DNA of 64,000 nucleotides from Xylaria sp. FL1777 (taxonomy: Eukaryota; Ascomycota; Sordariomycetes; Xylariales; Xylariaceae). Made by a program: the position numbers and the translations under genes. Every line of letters starts with the position of its first letter. Positions within the stretch are counted from its first letter, which is position 1. Shown here piece by piece: positions 10,908-23,984 of this stretch. The notes beneath the pieces were generated by a model, which searched no databases, was not told the origin of the DNA, and was given only the letters and a program-made list of their open reading frames with translations. The stretch is taken from assembly GCA_022578965.1 (NCBI GenBank), contig MU400531.1:1-64000 (forward strand), given 5' to 3'.

Positions 10908-13640
10908 GGCCAATCAATATTGTTGGCCTCGAGATTCTGTAATGGGGTTGCGGCTTATAAGAGGTCTGAAACGAGGCCGAGGAACTATGCGACCTTTTGT
11001 TAACACTACCTAAATCTTGCTAACCAAGGGCGAGCAAACCGTGAGAGGGATTCTTAGATTTCAATAGTTATCTGAACTGATTTTCATCACGGTTGTTTCT
11101 TTTTCAAAAGTTGGAAGATGTTGGAATGTTTAGAGAGACTTCTAGTGATGCGAATGAATTGATTATTAATGCTACATACTTAATTAGTAGGTATTTAATG
11201 CTGCTAAACTGTAGCGTATGTACGGTAGATTCTTTGGTTTGGCGTTCACCACTATTTTTTACGGTTCATAACTAAATCTGGTTTAGTGTAATTGCCGCCT
11301 TTCTCAGGACTCTACTCAGAATAATATTCCACGACGTCTATAACCTACCTGTAGACAGATGTGAATGGCAATCCAATAATATCAAAAACCATGATCTATA
11401 AAGCTAACAACCAGTTTGACTATTTTCTCTCTCTAAATGTCAGTCATAGATTCCTGATCATTTGGCAACAATGCTGTCCTTGTCCAATGAATGACTGTTA
11501 GGGTCTGGCCTCCGTGCTTATTAGGTATCCCATCCTGTTTCGGCTGGGAGTTTTGAGAGGCGTATTTTAGCGGACTCACTGATTTAGCATTTATAGATCA
11601 CAGGTTTTATAGGGCCTACCTAGTAGATACTGCTCGTCTGTGCCAGCAGAAAACTTGGGGGGATAGAAATTTAACTTCTTTAACGAAATGCTTCTCACGT
11701 ACGTAAGTATAGGTACCCGTAGGGACTCCACTCCCGTCCCTACGGGTAAATGTTGATATCCCAGGTACTTAGCTAGATTACCTAGGTACCTAAGACATAC
11801 CCACCTATTTTACACAGCTTCGGGACGCTATTTTTACCCCTCCCCCACTTTCCCTCCCCTCACTGAAATATCTAATGTCACGTGGACTTCTGTGATATCC
11901 GCGCGTCGCGATGGTACCTTCCTCGAGTGCGGGTCCCCCAAGGCTGTTGAGCGCGTCTTTTTAACGCCTACCTACTATCATTCGCTTATCAAAGTCGCAT
12001 GGTGTAAAGCTGCAGCAATGACTAGATCTCCCCGACGGCGCATCTTTGAACATATTTATTCCGATGCGACGTTTCTCTTTAGATCCGCCCCAGTTCTAGA
12101 ATTCTAATTGAACTCTATGTGCCATTGACCCAACGGTTTGGTTTCAATTATGCCTTACTTCACTTAACCCTGGTCGTGGCCGCTTCACAAGGCAGAAAAG
12201 TACATGCGGCTCAGCTCTAGAATAGGTACATATTAACATTGAATGCTCCTGTGACATTCACGGTAGGTAAATCCTGATGTATCGATGTGCGTTACAGGTA
12301 TATGGGAACCGATGCATCTTTCCGTTACGGTACCTGCCTCGTACCTACTAGAGCTCCTACGGTACCTTGCCTTTTTGCAGTTACCTAAATATTTGGAACG
12401 TTGGTGCTTCCTGCATCTCAGGTACCGCCTACAACCTCATCCTCCCGGCCGCCACCCTCTCGGCATTCACTACTTACCTACCTACCTCTTCCCACCATTC
12501 ACTAGGTACCTCTTCCCGCCCTTCACTACACCCCGCCACTACTCTCCTCTAGTTTAGTTGCCAAATAACTCGAGTAAGCCCTTCTGCAGCTTTCTCGTCG
12601 ACTACTTATTGCTAACAAGTAGCCTCAGGCCTTTGCACTTGTCTAGCCAGGCAGTTCACTGCTCAACTGATTCTTCGACGAAGCCTGCCACCCCAGGCGT
12701 GTTCTTCCTCCACCTTCTCTCTCTCTCGACGACTCGGCCCTATCCCGTGTGCGAATACACTCGAATCATCGCCGTCGAATTGCGCCTCGGGGCGCTCACC
12801 CGGTAAATACCTATAACTGTCTGACTCCGCACATATATTTGCATACCATCCGAGACTGAGCCCGACTGTACCGATATTGTGTCCGGCGAAAGGTATCTGA
12901 ATCGTCTGCGCAAACAAGTCGTCCTGGGAGCTGCCAAAGCAACGTTCGGCTTCAGATTTCCGATAGATAACTCCATGCTGTCTGTCCCGACCTGTCTCAA
13001 ACATAGATATATTTACAGTTTCTTCCCGCCAGTTTTTGACAACCAATCTGGAGAACTCTGTCTCGTCGTCAATTGGCTCTGGTGACATAAGCGGCTCAAA
13101 CGATAATCTAGATGTAGTACCTCGTTAGGGACTTAGCAGCTTTTGAGTAAGTCTTCAATTTCCTGGAATCGTATCCACCCCTCGTGCTTGCACAGTACAA
13201 CCAATAAAGAAGTTGCTTCATCTTTGGAACACTTTCCAGTCTAGGTCCTATATTTATTCTCTCACAATATTGATATCCTTGGGGAGGAAATTCTCCCAAG
13301 ACAGGCGACAACAAGGATCGACTATGACAGAACATTCGGGCGAATGCTCGCTACATAGTCTTCTTTGGTTTGTTCACCGAGAATTTATCCTATGGTACAT
13401 AGATGCCTCGTCGATTCTGTGCATCTGCTTCGGCAATATAAATGTCAATTATTTGTCTGGCTCTGAACTTTTCATTTTTGTTTATTTATTCTTAGGAAAC
13501 TTTGGTTCACTCGCGGTTTTTGATCGCGCCACCACATCCTTAGCCATTCGAGCTGACCAACCCACAGGTATAGTCTCACATAACTGAGCCAAATGTTATT
13601 TTGATTTTTGGCCAGATGAAATAAAACTCTTCTTCTCGAG
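10908..13640. other. Divergent intergenic region of 2.7 kb rich in GGTACC palindromes
   Basis: It separates the divergently transcribed glutathione synthetase and SNF2 genes, so it should contain both promoters. No coding frame is convincing. Seven GGTACC sites lie between 11,712 and 12,510, many extended to TAGGTACCTA or with neighbouring ACCTACCTAC. From about 12,540 to 13,640 the plus strand is pyrimidine-rich and is probably the 5' leader of the SNF2 gene. Confidence 0.55.
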
Positions 13641-16600
13641 ATGGATGACCCCTGGGACTGGGATGTTGATCGAGTCGTGCAGGAACTCTGCACGTCTGAC
13701 CGATCCTGGCATCTATCCTCAGCGCCGCTCAGGCTCCCTCCCCTCGATAAGCTGGAAGAAGCCCTTCGTCAACATGAAGTTGATGGTGAAGTGCTTTTAA
13801 CGTATGACCAAGCTGAGCTTTGTGCTGAGCTTGGGATCAAGATCTTGAAGCACAAGTCTACCTTCAAAAACGCCATTCGGGAGATTCAGTTACGAAGTAA
13901 TCGGTATCGTGTCTACCGAAAACGACAAACTTACGAGTCCGAAGTTGAAGACGACTTGGTAAATCATGTTCAGTCACCCGTTGAAGCCCAATACAACGGT
14001 GCATTAAAAGAACATGTCCAGGTGCCCCGTCCTAAAGCGCCTTCATCTGAATCTACATTATTGCCAAACGGCTCGTCTCCACCGGTTACTGAGGGGCAGG
14101 TGGTTAAGAAGCGAAAAATCGTTCCCACTCTTATCACTACGAACATCGATCCTGGCAGGAACCGGAGTCTCGCAACCGAAGCGGATGTGATACATTCTAC
14201 ATTGGGTCTCGCTACGGAGCGAACCGAAAGAGAGCCTGTCCATGGTCTTTCTGATAACCTACTTACAGGTGCTTATCTTGGGAGTAAATCTATCACTAGA
14301 TTTGATATCGTAGACTTCAATGATAGTGGTCATTTAGAATCCCCCTTGGAAGAGGACAGGCAGCTCAATCATGTCTCTACGACTCGACTGATCCCTGGAC
14401 GCATGGTTCAGACTCACCGATTGATGAAACGTTGGCTTCTTCGCAAGACTGCTCCCCATCGAACTGGATTCATAAAATCAGATATTGTTCCAGGTTCAAA
14501 CAATCCAGACCATGATAAGGTTCTCCCTGTGTATGGTGACTCGGATGAAGACATGGAATATGATTCCGACACATGGAGAGAGATTGAAGCCGAGAAGAAC
14601 GAGAAGAAGCTACAATCGTCTCTCCCGAAGGGTCTTACCTCTGAGCAAATAGATTCAACCATTGACCGAGGCATCCAAGAAATGGCCTTGGAATGGGAAA
14701 AATCGAAACTTCCCAAACAGGCGGTCAAGGCAAATAGTATTTGGAATGATGCGAGAAGGTGTGGTATGAAAGACGCAATAGATAGGGCTCGAAGAGATTT
14801 GCAGGAATTCGAATCTCGTATTGCGAAGTGTAAGGAAACAATCCAAAAGAACGACTACCGCAATGTGGCAGAACTTGAGAAGTTACTGCCATCCTTTGAA
14901 CCGACTGTCTTCGCTAGAGAGCATCGTTTATGGTTGATTGGCGTTCTTACTTCACCGTCTGAACCGGTCAAAATTAGTCGACCTCGTGAATCAAGAGAAC
15001 GGCCTATCAAACAACAACCTCCTTTAGCGGATGATGAGGAGACTTTGACAAGCGATTCCGAAGATGACTTGAAAAATTTTATCGTCGATGATGCCGGATC
15101 CCTTTCGGATGTCGACGAAGAGCATACTGAACCTGGCGAAACCGGCTCTATGTCCCCTGAGGTCATAAAAACTCCAAGTCGGATTAGATTCACAGGAGCC
15201 TCCGAGAAGAACCTCAAAACGCCATCGAAACCGACGCAACAACTTGTCATTGATTTAACAACTCCCGAACACTCGCATCACATAATACGCTACAAAGATG
15301 GCAAGTTGAGCTCCAAGGTGACTCCCGATAGACCAAAAGAGAGTGCCGTCTCTTCTCCTCTGATCATGGGAATTGCCGACTTAGAATCTGCCGAGCAGGA
15401 AGTGGCGAGGGGTTTGAAGAAAATTGACCAACTATACATCAACGCCATCTTCTCTTTTGTTCGTCACTGGAACCCAAAAGATATATGGTTGGATCTTATT
15501 CTCCCTGCTCTGGACAGAGGATGGCCCCAAGCGCCCTTTGATACCCAAATGAAGAAAGAGACTCTAACTGCGTATACACTGATTCGTTCGTTTGATACGT
15601 ATCGAGACGGCATAGGGTACAAGCTCAAGCGATATAAGAGTACCGACGACAAAGAAAAACAACGACTTCGAGACCAATACAAGCAATACCCTGAGAAATG
15701 GGATGCCTTCATCATGTTCCTCGGGCGGTTGAGTGATCGCTTCGAGTGGAACGAGGCTGAGATACCTGAAAGAAAACAGGGTACCTCTGTTGTTGGCTCA
15801 CCTGATGCAGACGGTGTGAAAGAAACAGACATGGACTCTCTCTTGGATGATACCGATGCCAGTACCGATAACTTAGGCCAAAAAGAAGAGTCACTACAAT
15901 CTGGCGAGCAAAAGAAGAAGCGAAGAAAGACGCGCAAACAAGTTGTCCGTAACCGCGAAGCAGCTATGGTTCGCGGCCGAGACCATGCTTTTGCGGCAGA
16001 GCAAGAGAGTCGTCGTAAGATACTCCGTGCAAGACTTGAAACAGAGGGTAGTACGGCTTTGGGCAGTCAGCATGGGAGCATCATCGTCAACGAGAGCAAA
16101 GGAGATGACCAAGGGTTTATATATATTAACAATGAGATCGCCCGTCAGATCAAGGATCACCAAATTACAGGCGTGCGGTTTATGTGGGATCAGTTGGTCG
16201 TTGCTAAAGAAAGGCAGGGCTGCCTTCTAGCACATACAATGGGTCTTGGAAAGACCATGCAAGTTATCACTCTGTTGGTGACTATTAGCCAGGCTGCTGC
16301 GTCTAACGACCCTACTGTTTCCTCCCAAATCCCGGAAGAAATGCGCGAGTCAAGAACGTTGATACTTTGTCCGGCAACTCTCGTCAACAACTGGCACGAT
16401 GAGATGTTGACCTGGCTACCGGAGGGCTACGTACTTGGCAGAATCTTCAAGGTCGATGCTATGATGGGTGCCGAGGCGCGAAATCAATCCATTCGAACCT
16501 GGGGTGCCCAAGGTGGTATAATGATTATTGGCTATAATCTCTTTAAAGCATTCATCGATGATGACAATATGCGCGAGACTATCCTCGAGCGACCTAACAT

Positions 16601-19129
16601 CGTAGTTGCGGACGAAGCACACATGATGAAGAACCCGAAAGCCAAGACCCACGAAGCAGCTGTCAACTTCAGAACACTCAGTCGAGTAGCCCTAACGGGA
16701 TCTCCATTAGCGAACAATGTCGAGGAATACTATGCGATGATCAATTGGGTTGCCCCCAATTATCTTGGTGACATACGCGAATTTCGCTCCCATTATACCA
16801 TTCCTATCAATCACGGTCTTCAGGCGGATAGCACGGGATCTGACCGGCGACGCGCACTAAGAATGTTGCGCGTTCTCAAGTCGGAAGTATCCCCCAAAGT
16901 GAGTCGTATCACTATTGCCGTATTAAAGCACGATATACCACTAAAAAAAGAATTCGTCATCACTGTTCCTCTCACGCCAATCCAGCGACAGGCGTATGAG
17001 ATGTTTATACAGTATCACTCCAATGGCCACTCTGACCTGAACAAAGTGCCCGTTTTTGCCATTCACGACCTCAGCTTGATCTGTGCTTCCCCCTCCATTT
17101 TCCTCGAGAAACTAAAGAACCTGGGGAGTAACTCGACGGATAAAACCGGAACAGCCACACTACCTCAGCAGCTTATTAGCGACGAAATGGCGCTTTTACG
17201 CACCGCGGTAAGAGAAGCAAAAAACGACTTTACGCTGTGCTGGAAGCTTCCACTATGCCTCGAAATCATCCACCAGTCCAGGAGCGTGGGTGACAAAGTT
17301 TTATTGTTTAGCCATTCTATGGTTGCGCTTAACTACCTTGAGGGAGCACTACGCATGAAGAAGCTCTCATTTGTGCGCTTGGATGGTACGACGCAGATGG
17401 CAGAACGCCAAGGCCTGGTCAAACGATTTAACAAAGGCAATATCGACATATTCTTGATTTCTACGAAGGCCGGTGCCCTAGGCTTGAATATTACTGGTGC
17501 GAACAGAGTTATCATTTTTGATGCTCAGTTCAACCCACAAAACGAACAACAGGCTGTTGGTCGCGCTTACAGGATCGGGCAGAAAAAACCCGTTTTTGTG
17601 TACCGATTCGTCTGCGGAGGCACATGTGAGCAAAAGATATTGCACCAGGCGATTTGGAAGATGCAACTGGCGTCCCGGGTTGTTGACAAGAAAAATCTTG
17701 TCAACAAAGCGCCGCGCTTCGCTAGGGCCTGGGACATGCCTGAGGAGCCCGAGCAAGAAGAGTTAGACTCAGTCCTAGGCAATGACATCGTTCTTGATGC
17801 GCTATTGAAAGACAAAACATATAGAGAAGGCATCAGAGCTGTCCAGATGATGGATGTTTTCGAGGAAGAGGCTGTCGAGGATGCTGAGTTGTCAGCTGAG
17901 GATATCAATCTCTCTAACGACATAATTCGGGCAAATGAAGCACGCAGATCGGGACAGCCAATACCTGCACATTTATATGCCGCTCTAAGTGCAAGCAGTG
18001 GAGTAAGCGCACTAGATGGCTACGCTCATGATATTGTGTTTTCGGGCCAGCCTCACTTTAATGGACCTCCGAGCGGAAGCCGACATGTGCCACAGCCGCC
18101 TGCTCAACCTCCCTCTGGAAGTCACGCTTGCCTACCACAGTCTGCAACTAAACCCACCTTGACGACCGTTGTTTCTGCATCCCAACCAAACCTCGATGTT
18201 CCACTGCCATCCGGTGTCCACTCTTCCCATGACCCGCGTCCGCCGTCGACTTTACCACCAATGCAACTTCAAGGGGCAGAAGTACATATTAGATCTTCGA
18301 CTAATCATCATAATGGGACCTCTGGTATTGCTGATACAAACTGGAACTCTTTGTTGGCGATCCAAAAAGACTTAAGTCGGGCATTTGTTGTGAATGCTGG
18401 TTTTCCGGACAAGGAAACAAGGAGTCGGGTCAGTTCGGATGTCTCGAGTGCCATTTGGGATAATATACAACGTATTACCCCCGAACAACAAAGTGCCATA
18501 AAGTGGGCAATCATGGGTGCCGTCAACATTGAACGCTTCGTCGAGGCGCTCTGTATGGGACTCATTTCCCCACAGCAATTGGGTCAGTTGGCTCCAGCGA
18601 GTATTGATCAGAAGGTCAAAACGTTAAAAGAAGAAGCTGCATCAGATTGGGAAACAAGAAAAAGAACCTGGAGTTCGCAAAATCAATCGCGTGACCCAGA
18701 AGTAATACTCCCCAGCTCAACAGTATCAACATAACAACTGGAACTAATGTCGATTTTTAGCATTTGCAAACTGCGTTGCATCGATTGTCCGTAGCTTCTA
18801 ACCAAGGCGAGGATAGCCGGCAAACCGACAATTCTAAATCTTATCGACTCGACGACCACGAGGCACTGCAAGCTGTATTCGAGCGCAGGAGGCTCAAAAC
18901 CCAACAGAAGGACGACCAGGAGGCCGTACGAGCTGTGATAGAACGGAGGAGAGCTAAGGGTTCGCCATCAGAGTCTTCAGATAAAGCTAAGGGGCCGCGT
19001 CTCCCTAGCTGGGCTACAGATGTTGTCCGGCAAGCACAAATTCCGGCCCCGTCCTCTTCTGTCCCACCGAGAACGCCGCCATCCTCGCATTTCTCGCTAC
19101 GACCACAGTCAAGGACACCTTTCAAGTGA
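13641..19129 (+). CDS. SNF2-family ATPase, ATRX/ARIP4 (Rad54-like) type
   Basis: Proposed exons 13,641-18,701 and 18,761-19,129 (59-bp intron: GTAATA donor, CTAAT branch, TTTTTAG acceptor, phase 0) give 1,809 residues; read through, exon 1 would stop at 18,734 after 1,697. Residues 1-95 form a SAM-like helical domain (MDDPWDWDVDRVVQEL). About 462-500 is an acidic stretch. The motor has Walker A HTMGLGKTMQ near 864, DEAH near 990, LTGSPL near 1,017, VLLFSHS near 1,220 and the motif VI segment QAVGRAYRIGQ near 1,303. Such proteins translocate on duplex DNA to remodel nucleosomes or clear bound proteins; the long gap between DEAH and the second lobe and the LLFSHS motif favour the ATRX/ARIP4 branch. 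The last exon has two copies of a D-D-x-E-A-[LV]-x-A-V-[FI]-E-R-R-R motif. Basic patches before the motor (KKKRRKTRK) should be nuclear signals. Convergent with arp8. Confidence 0.92.
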
Positions 19130-20217
19130 AGATTTGATAGTGCACCTTGCGACTCCAAATCGTCGATTCTTTTCTTATTTACTCTTTAATGCTTTCTCCG
19201 TCAAATCAATTAATTTTTCAACGTCCCATATTCAGGCGTTTTCTAGGGTGGGTTGTTTTCTCCAGATCCTATTGCATCTCTGAGATACCCTAGCTCCTTC
19301 ATAAGTGAGCTTTCTGTCTTCTATGGGGAAGGCATTCTGGTTGACGGGCGGGAAGAAATGAAATTTTTAGCATATGCATAGGCGTACGGTGTAGATGAGG
19401 AACAAAAGAATAGGGGTGAGGAGCGTTAAACGCGTTTCCGTTTGCTCAACTGGATGTTGGAGAACGGCAGAAGAGAAAGCCGTGGAACAAGATGGGGATA
19501 TGAGACGGGTCTAGATTCTACGGGTTTACCAGGAGATCTGGCTACATGAGTGTTCTCCTTATGAGCTGGTCTTCTTTCCGGAATGCAGGCATTGCTTGGC
19601 TGTTGCGTCGGGATCCATGAATTAGACATGGCTATATGCTCAAGCTAGGTCGATCAAAATCGTCGAATGAAGATCTATGTGGAACTGCTTCTTTTTATTC
19701 CCCGTGACATGAGCTCTGCGTAGTGAATATTGTCCAGTTGTGCGTTGGTAAGCTGTAAGCCGGATGGGATAGTCTTCCTATTATATGTATGTCCAGACTA
19801 AGAATGACTGGTAATCGCCATCGAGATGGGAAGAAAAAGGTAGAGCCAGAATCGAGAACAATAGTTCAAGATCTAGTGACTAGGTTCTACCGCGAAAGAC
19901 GAGTGAAATCAATGCTAAGCAACACGATTACAGATTGATTGACTCCAGCAGCAAACAACCCGAGAATCTAACCTAACCTAGGTGGCCGATAACTATCACG
20001 CCCTGAAGTGATTTCTGTCGTACACCAACGCCGTATTCTCTTTCTTACATAGAGGTGGATTATCAATCATCATGGCGAATTTGTTCTTTTCCTTTTCTTC
20101 AAATTCTTTTTCTCTCCCCGTTCGCCTCCCATCGCTTGACAAAGAATACACCGCACGCTATAGTATGATACCTAACCTAACCTAATCTAACATCCCAGAG
20201 TCGCCGCATCCCTTCAC
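19130..20217. other. Convergent 3' region between SNF2 and arp8
   Basis: About 1.1 kb between facing stop codons. It contains one possible small minus-strand gene (19,426-19,629) and otherwise looks like 3' flanks; AACCTAACCTA-like repeats occur near 19,970 and 20,170. Confidence 0.5.
19426..19629 (-). CDS. Possible small basic protein, unknown
   Basis: An ATG-initiated 67-residue frame lies between two convergent genes. It begins MSNSWIPTQQPSNACIPERR and ends with a basic SKRKRV that could be a nuclear signal. There is no signal peptide, membrane segment or domain that I recognise. Codon choice is unremarkable. It could equally be a chance frame in the SNF2 3' flank, or the last exon of something larger. 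I list it because it has a true ATG, sits in otherwise empty space and has a mixed, protein-like composition. Confidence 0.3.
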   Translation of the reverse strand: MSNSWIPTQQPSNACIPERRPAHKENTHVARSPGKPVESRPVSYPHLVPRLSLLPFSNIQLSKRKRV

Positions 20218-22616
20218 TTACCAAGCCCAGAGCACTTTATGATGCAGCACGCGAGCGCCTAGTCGCTCGAACTCGAACGGTGTGATCCAGCTATCGTTGG
20301 CGGGCAGCTTCGTGAACACGGATGCGCCTTTCCACACGACGACCTGCTCGTCCATGTCACGTGCACTCCGCGAAACTAGTATGCGGTCAGAGAGGTCGGG
20401 CCGGCGGGCGCGGAGCTTCTCCTCGAGTGTTTGCGTAAATAAAGGCGTTTTAGATCCCCCGCCGACCACCATGATACTGCCCAAAAAGTCGCGCAGTCGC
20501 TTGTCGTCGCCCCTAGCAGCGTTCTGGATGCTAGTGAAAATGGCGATGTCGAGTGGCGCGACGGGGAGGACCGTATCACGCTCTATGGCCAACGACCGCG
20601 CGCTGCGGGCCGCTGAGTCCACAAACATGCCTGCAGGCGGTGCGGGTGAGGCTGCATTGCGAAGAGCGTTAGGCCCATTCGGTGCCGGACTGCCGGTGTT
20701 CCCGTTTGCACCAAAGTGGAAAGCTGGTGGCACGGGAGTGGATGCGCCTTCTGGGGCGGGAGACGCGGCGTTCGAACCACCAGGTGTGCCGCTGAGGTCC
20801 CCGCGTGACAAGAGATTGAATGGTTGAGACTTCTCTTTCATAGGGGTAGCGAGGTTGGGATCTGACGGATTAGGTTGGAATCCGTTGGCGTTGGAAACAA
20901 TGGACGGCTTGATGTGGGCTAGGATTGCCAGCTGGGCAGCAGAAGCAGGGTCATCAGGGACATCGACATCGTAGGCATTATATGAGCGGTCGACCAGCTT
21001 CCGGCGACCGCGGAGTTTAGTAGAATTGTCGAAGATAGCGGGATCATAAAATCCCATGGGAGCCAGAATCACTTCGTCGTATGTCTTGAATTGGTATTTG
21101 AAGGTGGGTTGGTTGGGGGCGCGAAGATGAAACTGATATAACTGCACTGATATATCGGCTTGTGACATGGTGCAATGTTTGATCTTCAGTTCCTCTGCAA
21201 GAAGGAAGTCGTAACGCCTCCGAAGGTTGATTTCCTGGTAGGGGAAGTTGTCGTAGAGCATCATTTTGATGAATGTCTCTGTCACATCATAGCCGCCGTA
21301 CTTGAGGTTTATGCGCGAGTCCTCGATACATAGACCGTCCTCGACGCAAGCGATGGAGGTCTTCTGAGCCCCAACATCGACCACGCAGGCCTGAGTATAG
21401 CCCGCGCCAAATGTGGCCGCCATGCTCTCCTGAATAAAGCATATCCTGCTGAACTCGAACCAGGTCATGCAAGACTTCAGGACTTGCTCGACGTATTTCT
21501 TGTCGTACAAATCCGGGATGACAAATACACAGCTGTAGTTCCTCCATGTAGAAGTACTGGTCAGCCCCAATTCTTGCCTTATGGCTTTATCTAATAGGGT
21601 TTCGAAATCGTCGTAGAGGTGCTCAGCAGTTGCGTAATCATCCTCATTGAGAACACCATGTTGTATGGGCCACCAAAGCTTAAACTTGGGGTCTGAGTCG
21701 TCCGGGACGCGTTGGGCTGCATTTCCAATAAAGCAAGAGGCAACGGAATCGGGGTCCTCGAGGCTGTTCACGTCAGTCCAGTCGATCTCCTGAGGATCGT
21801 TGTGCTTTGGTATCTTTTCTGGTTCGGTCCGTCTATTATAGTTGACTACCAGCTCCTTTGAATTGGGAAGCACCTTGCGCTTATTGGCACGCATGTCAAC
21901 CTTGAGATCGTTACACGTCTTCTGGTACTTCTTCGACCATTCTTCACCGTACTGCTGGTCTGCGGTTTTTGCCTCGAATTGGCGCCTGGGTAGGGCCTCG
22001 TACATCTCAGACTCGGTCTGGGGAAACTTGGCGGCAACAGTCATAGGTATCGTCTTTGGTAAGGCGTCGCTGGCAAAGCCTATGCGCAGGTTCTGGCTGC
22101 CAGGGTGTATGACGATGACTTTAGAGGGGTCTGTGCCATCGTTGGACGACACAGCAGCCTCCTCGGGTTGGATGTCGGCGACGGGGAGAGGGACCTCGGC
22201 GTGGCCATTCCGGGCGAGGGCTCGATCCCGGTCCTTGGCAGACTGAACGAGCCTATCCCGCGTGGCATCGGCCTGCAATCGTAGAGCGAGGACTTGATCA
22301 TCGCGTTTCATGTAATCACTACAAGGACAAGCGGTTCGTCAGCACTGCAGCAACAGCGAGCGTGAGCGGCCAAGGCTGGCGGAGGGGCATACGTGTAATA
22401 GTTCTTCTGGTTGATGGGAGTGACATCAGGCCAGTTGGTCTGCTTCATGCCATTGTCGGTTCTCTCGAGTCCTGGGTGCAGAGCGAGTGTCAGCGGATGC
22501 GAAAAGAAGAAGCCAGAGCAAGTGGCATGACAGGGCGCGCTTCACGAGGGCATAGTAAGTAAGTACATGGCCATACCTTCGCGCAGGAGGACGCGCTCGC
22601 TGACTTTTCCGACCAT
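20218..22616 (-). CDS. arp8: Actin-related protein Arp8, INO80 chromatin-remodelling subunit
   Basis: Three exons on the minus strand (22,616-22,577; 22,471-22,393; 22,318-20,218) encode 739 residues; introns are 105 and 74 bp. The first exon is only 13 codons (MVGKVSERVLLRE). The conserved fungal start follows: LERTDNGMKQTNWPDVTPIN, then a short Q-K-N-Y-Y-T-D-Y-M stretch and KRDDQVLALRLQ. The actin fold is recognisable from about residue 60: IVIHPGSQNLRIG, CVVDVGAQKTSIACVEDG with LKYGGYDVTETF near 350, IMVVGGGSKTPLF near 650, and the end TPFEFERLGARVLHHKVLWAW is typical of Arp8. A low-complexity Pro/Ala/Gly/Ser insert at about 500-625 interrupts the fold, as in other fungal Arp8. Arp8 with Arp4 and actin forms the INO80 module that senses linker DNA in the nucleus. 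The gene looks intact. Confidence 0.95.
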
Positions 22617-23984
22617 GATGCAGGCAAATTACGACGGCGACAGCGCTCCTTGGTGTAGTAGAGACACGCGACGGTGGCGGGCAGTAGAGACGAGGCGAGA
22701 CGAGGCTGGCGCTGAGCAAGAAGAGTGTAGGAAGTTCGGTGTCATCAGAGAGAGAGAGTATCACGGATCAGTCAATAACAAGTAAACAGGCGAAAAGACG
22801 CGAAGGCTGGTCTACGGCATTGCAAAGCGCCCAGCCTAGGGTAGTTTTGTGTCAATTGTTTGCTCGTTCTCCTTGCAACTGCCACCGTGAATGAGTTCCG
22901 GAATCCAGAGTCCAGAATCTAAATCCAAATCCAAATCCAAATCCAAATCCAAATCCACCGCCATTGATTTGACCGCTCCGTATCGGTATCGGTGTCTGGA
23001 TAAACTCAACATGGGCGGCTCGCACTAGACAGGTATGTCATGTACAATAGGTTGACTGCCGCCCATTCTAGCTTGGTGTGGAGCTCATTGCGACGGCGCT
23101 ACGATAGGTGCAGGTTTGTACATTGTAGCAGGTATACTTAGGTTAGCTCAGCTATCTTATCGGCATTTAGCCCTGCTAACATTGAATGAAAGCCCCAGCC
23201 TTCATGCCTTATGCGCTGTCTACCTATCTACAAAGCATTTAGTGTTGTCATGGTTGACCAACGGTTCGTGATCAATTGCTGTAAAGCTAGGTACCTATCT
23301 GTGCAGCAATGGTAGGTAGGTGAACCTTTACTCACATCTGCTAACGACAACCTGGTACATGCATCGTCACGAAGTGCTCTTCTCCTACCTCGAACCTCAG
23401 AGATAAAATGCCCATAAAAGATGTTTATGCCCAGAGACCTACCCAGAGAGGGTACTAGGTGAAAACATCAAGCAACGGAAGCAACGGAAGCAACAGACAA
23501 AGGAGAAAGCAGATGTCAAAGAAAGTCAAAGAGGCCAAGGAGAATCACCTATCGTACGTAGGAGGTAGGCTGTGTAGCTGAAGCAGCTGCCTTCATCAAA
23601 ATGACACCTGGCATTGGAGTTTTTAGTCTGCCATCCCCAGAGATTGGTACCGTTCGTCCCTTATGACGTCGATCTGGCCATTCCTCCTAGACTACCTCAG
23701 TAGTCGGCCGGCATAGGTACACATATCTACTGGACAGGATACCTACCTACATATGTAGCCTGTACTACAAGTACTGACTACACCACCCAGACAAGAGACA
23801 ACGCCAGTGAATGAGGTATTGACCTTAGAGTACTTGGAGTATCCTACTTCCCCAGGCGCCCGTCGATACATGTTGCTGCATCATCTGATCCGATCAGCCT
23901 GTTGTAACGAAACACGTCTGAACTGTCTAATAAGCCTCTTCAATAATCGGAATACACGACGTCTCTCAGCTCGATCCCTCCAAA
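22617..23984. other. Divergent intergenic region between arp8 and the proline-rich gene
   Basis: 1.4 kb shared upstream region of two divergent genes, with no coding frame of note. It carries an AAATCC hexamer array at 22,921-22,956 and several GGTACC/ACCTACC motifs near 23,290 and 23,650-23,750. Confidence 0.55.
22921..22956 (+). repeat. (AAATCC)6 hexanucleotide repeat
   Basis: Six perfect AAATCC copies lie about 305 bp upstream of the arp8 start codon, with a partial copy before them. Confidence 0.95.

Noticed and set aside
12663..13088. 141-residue minus-strand frame
   Set aside because: No domain, and it overlaps the probable SNF2 5' leader. It cannot be told from chance.
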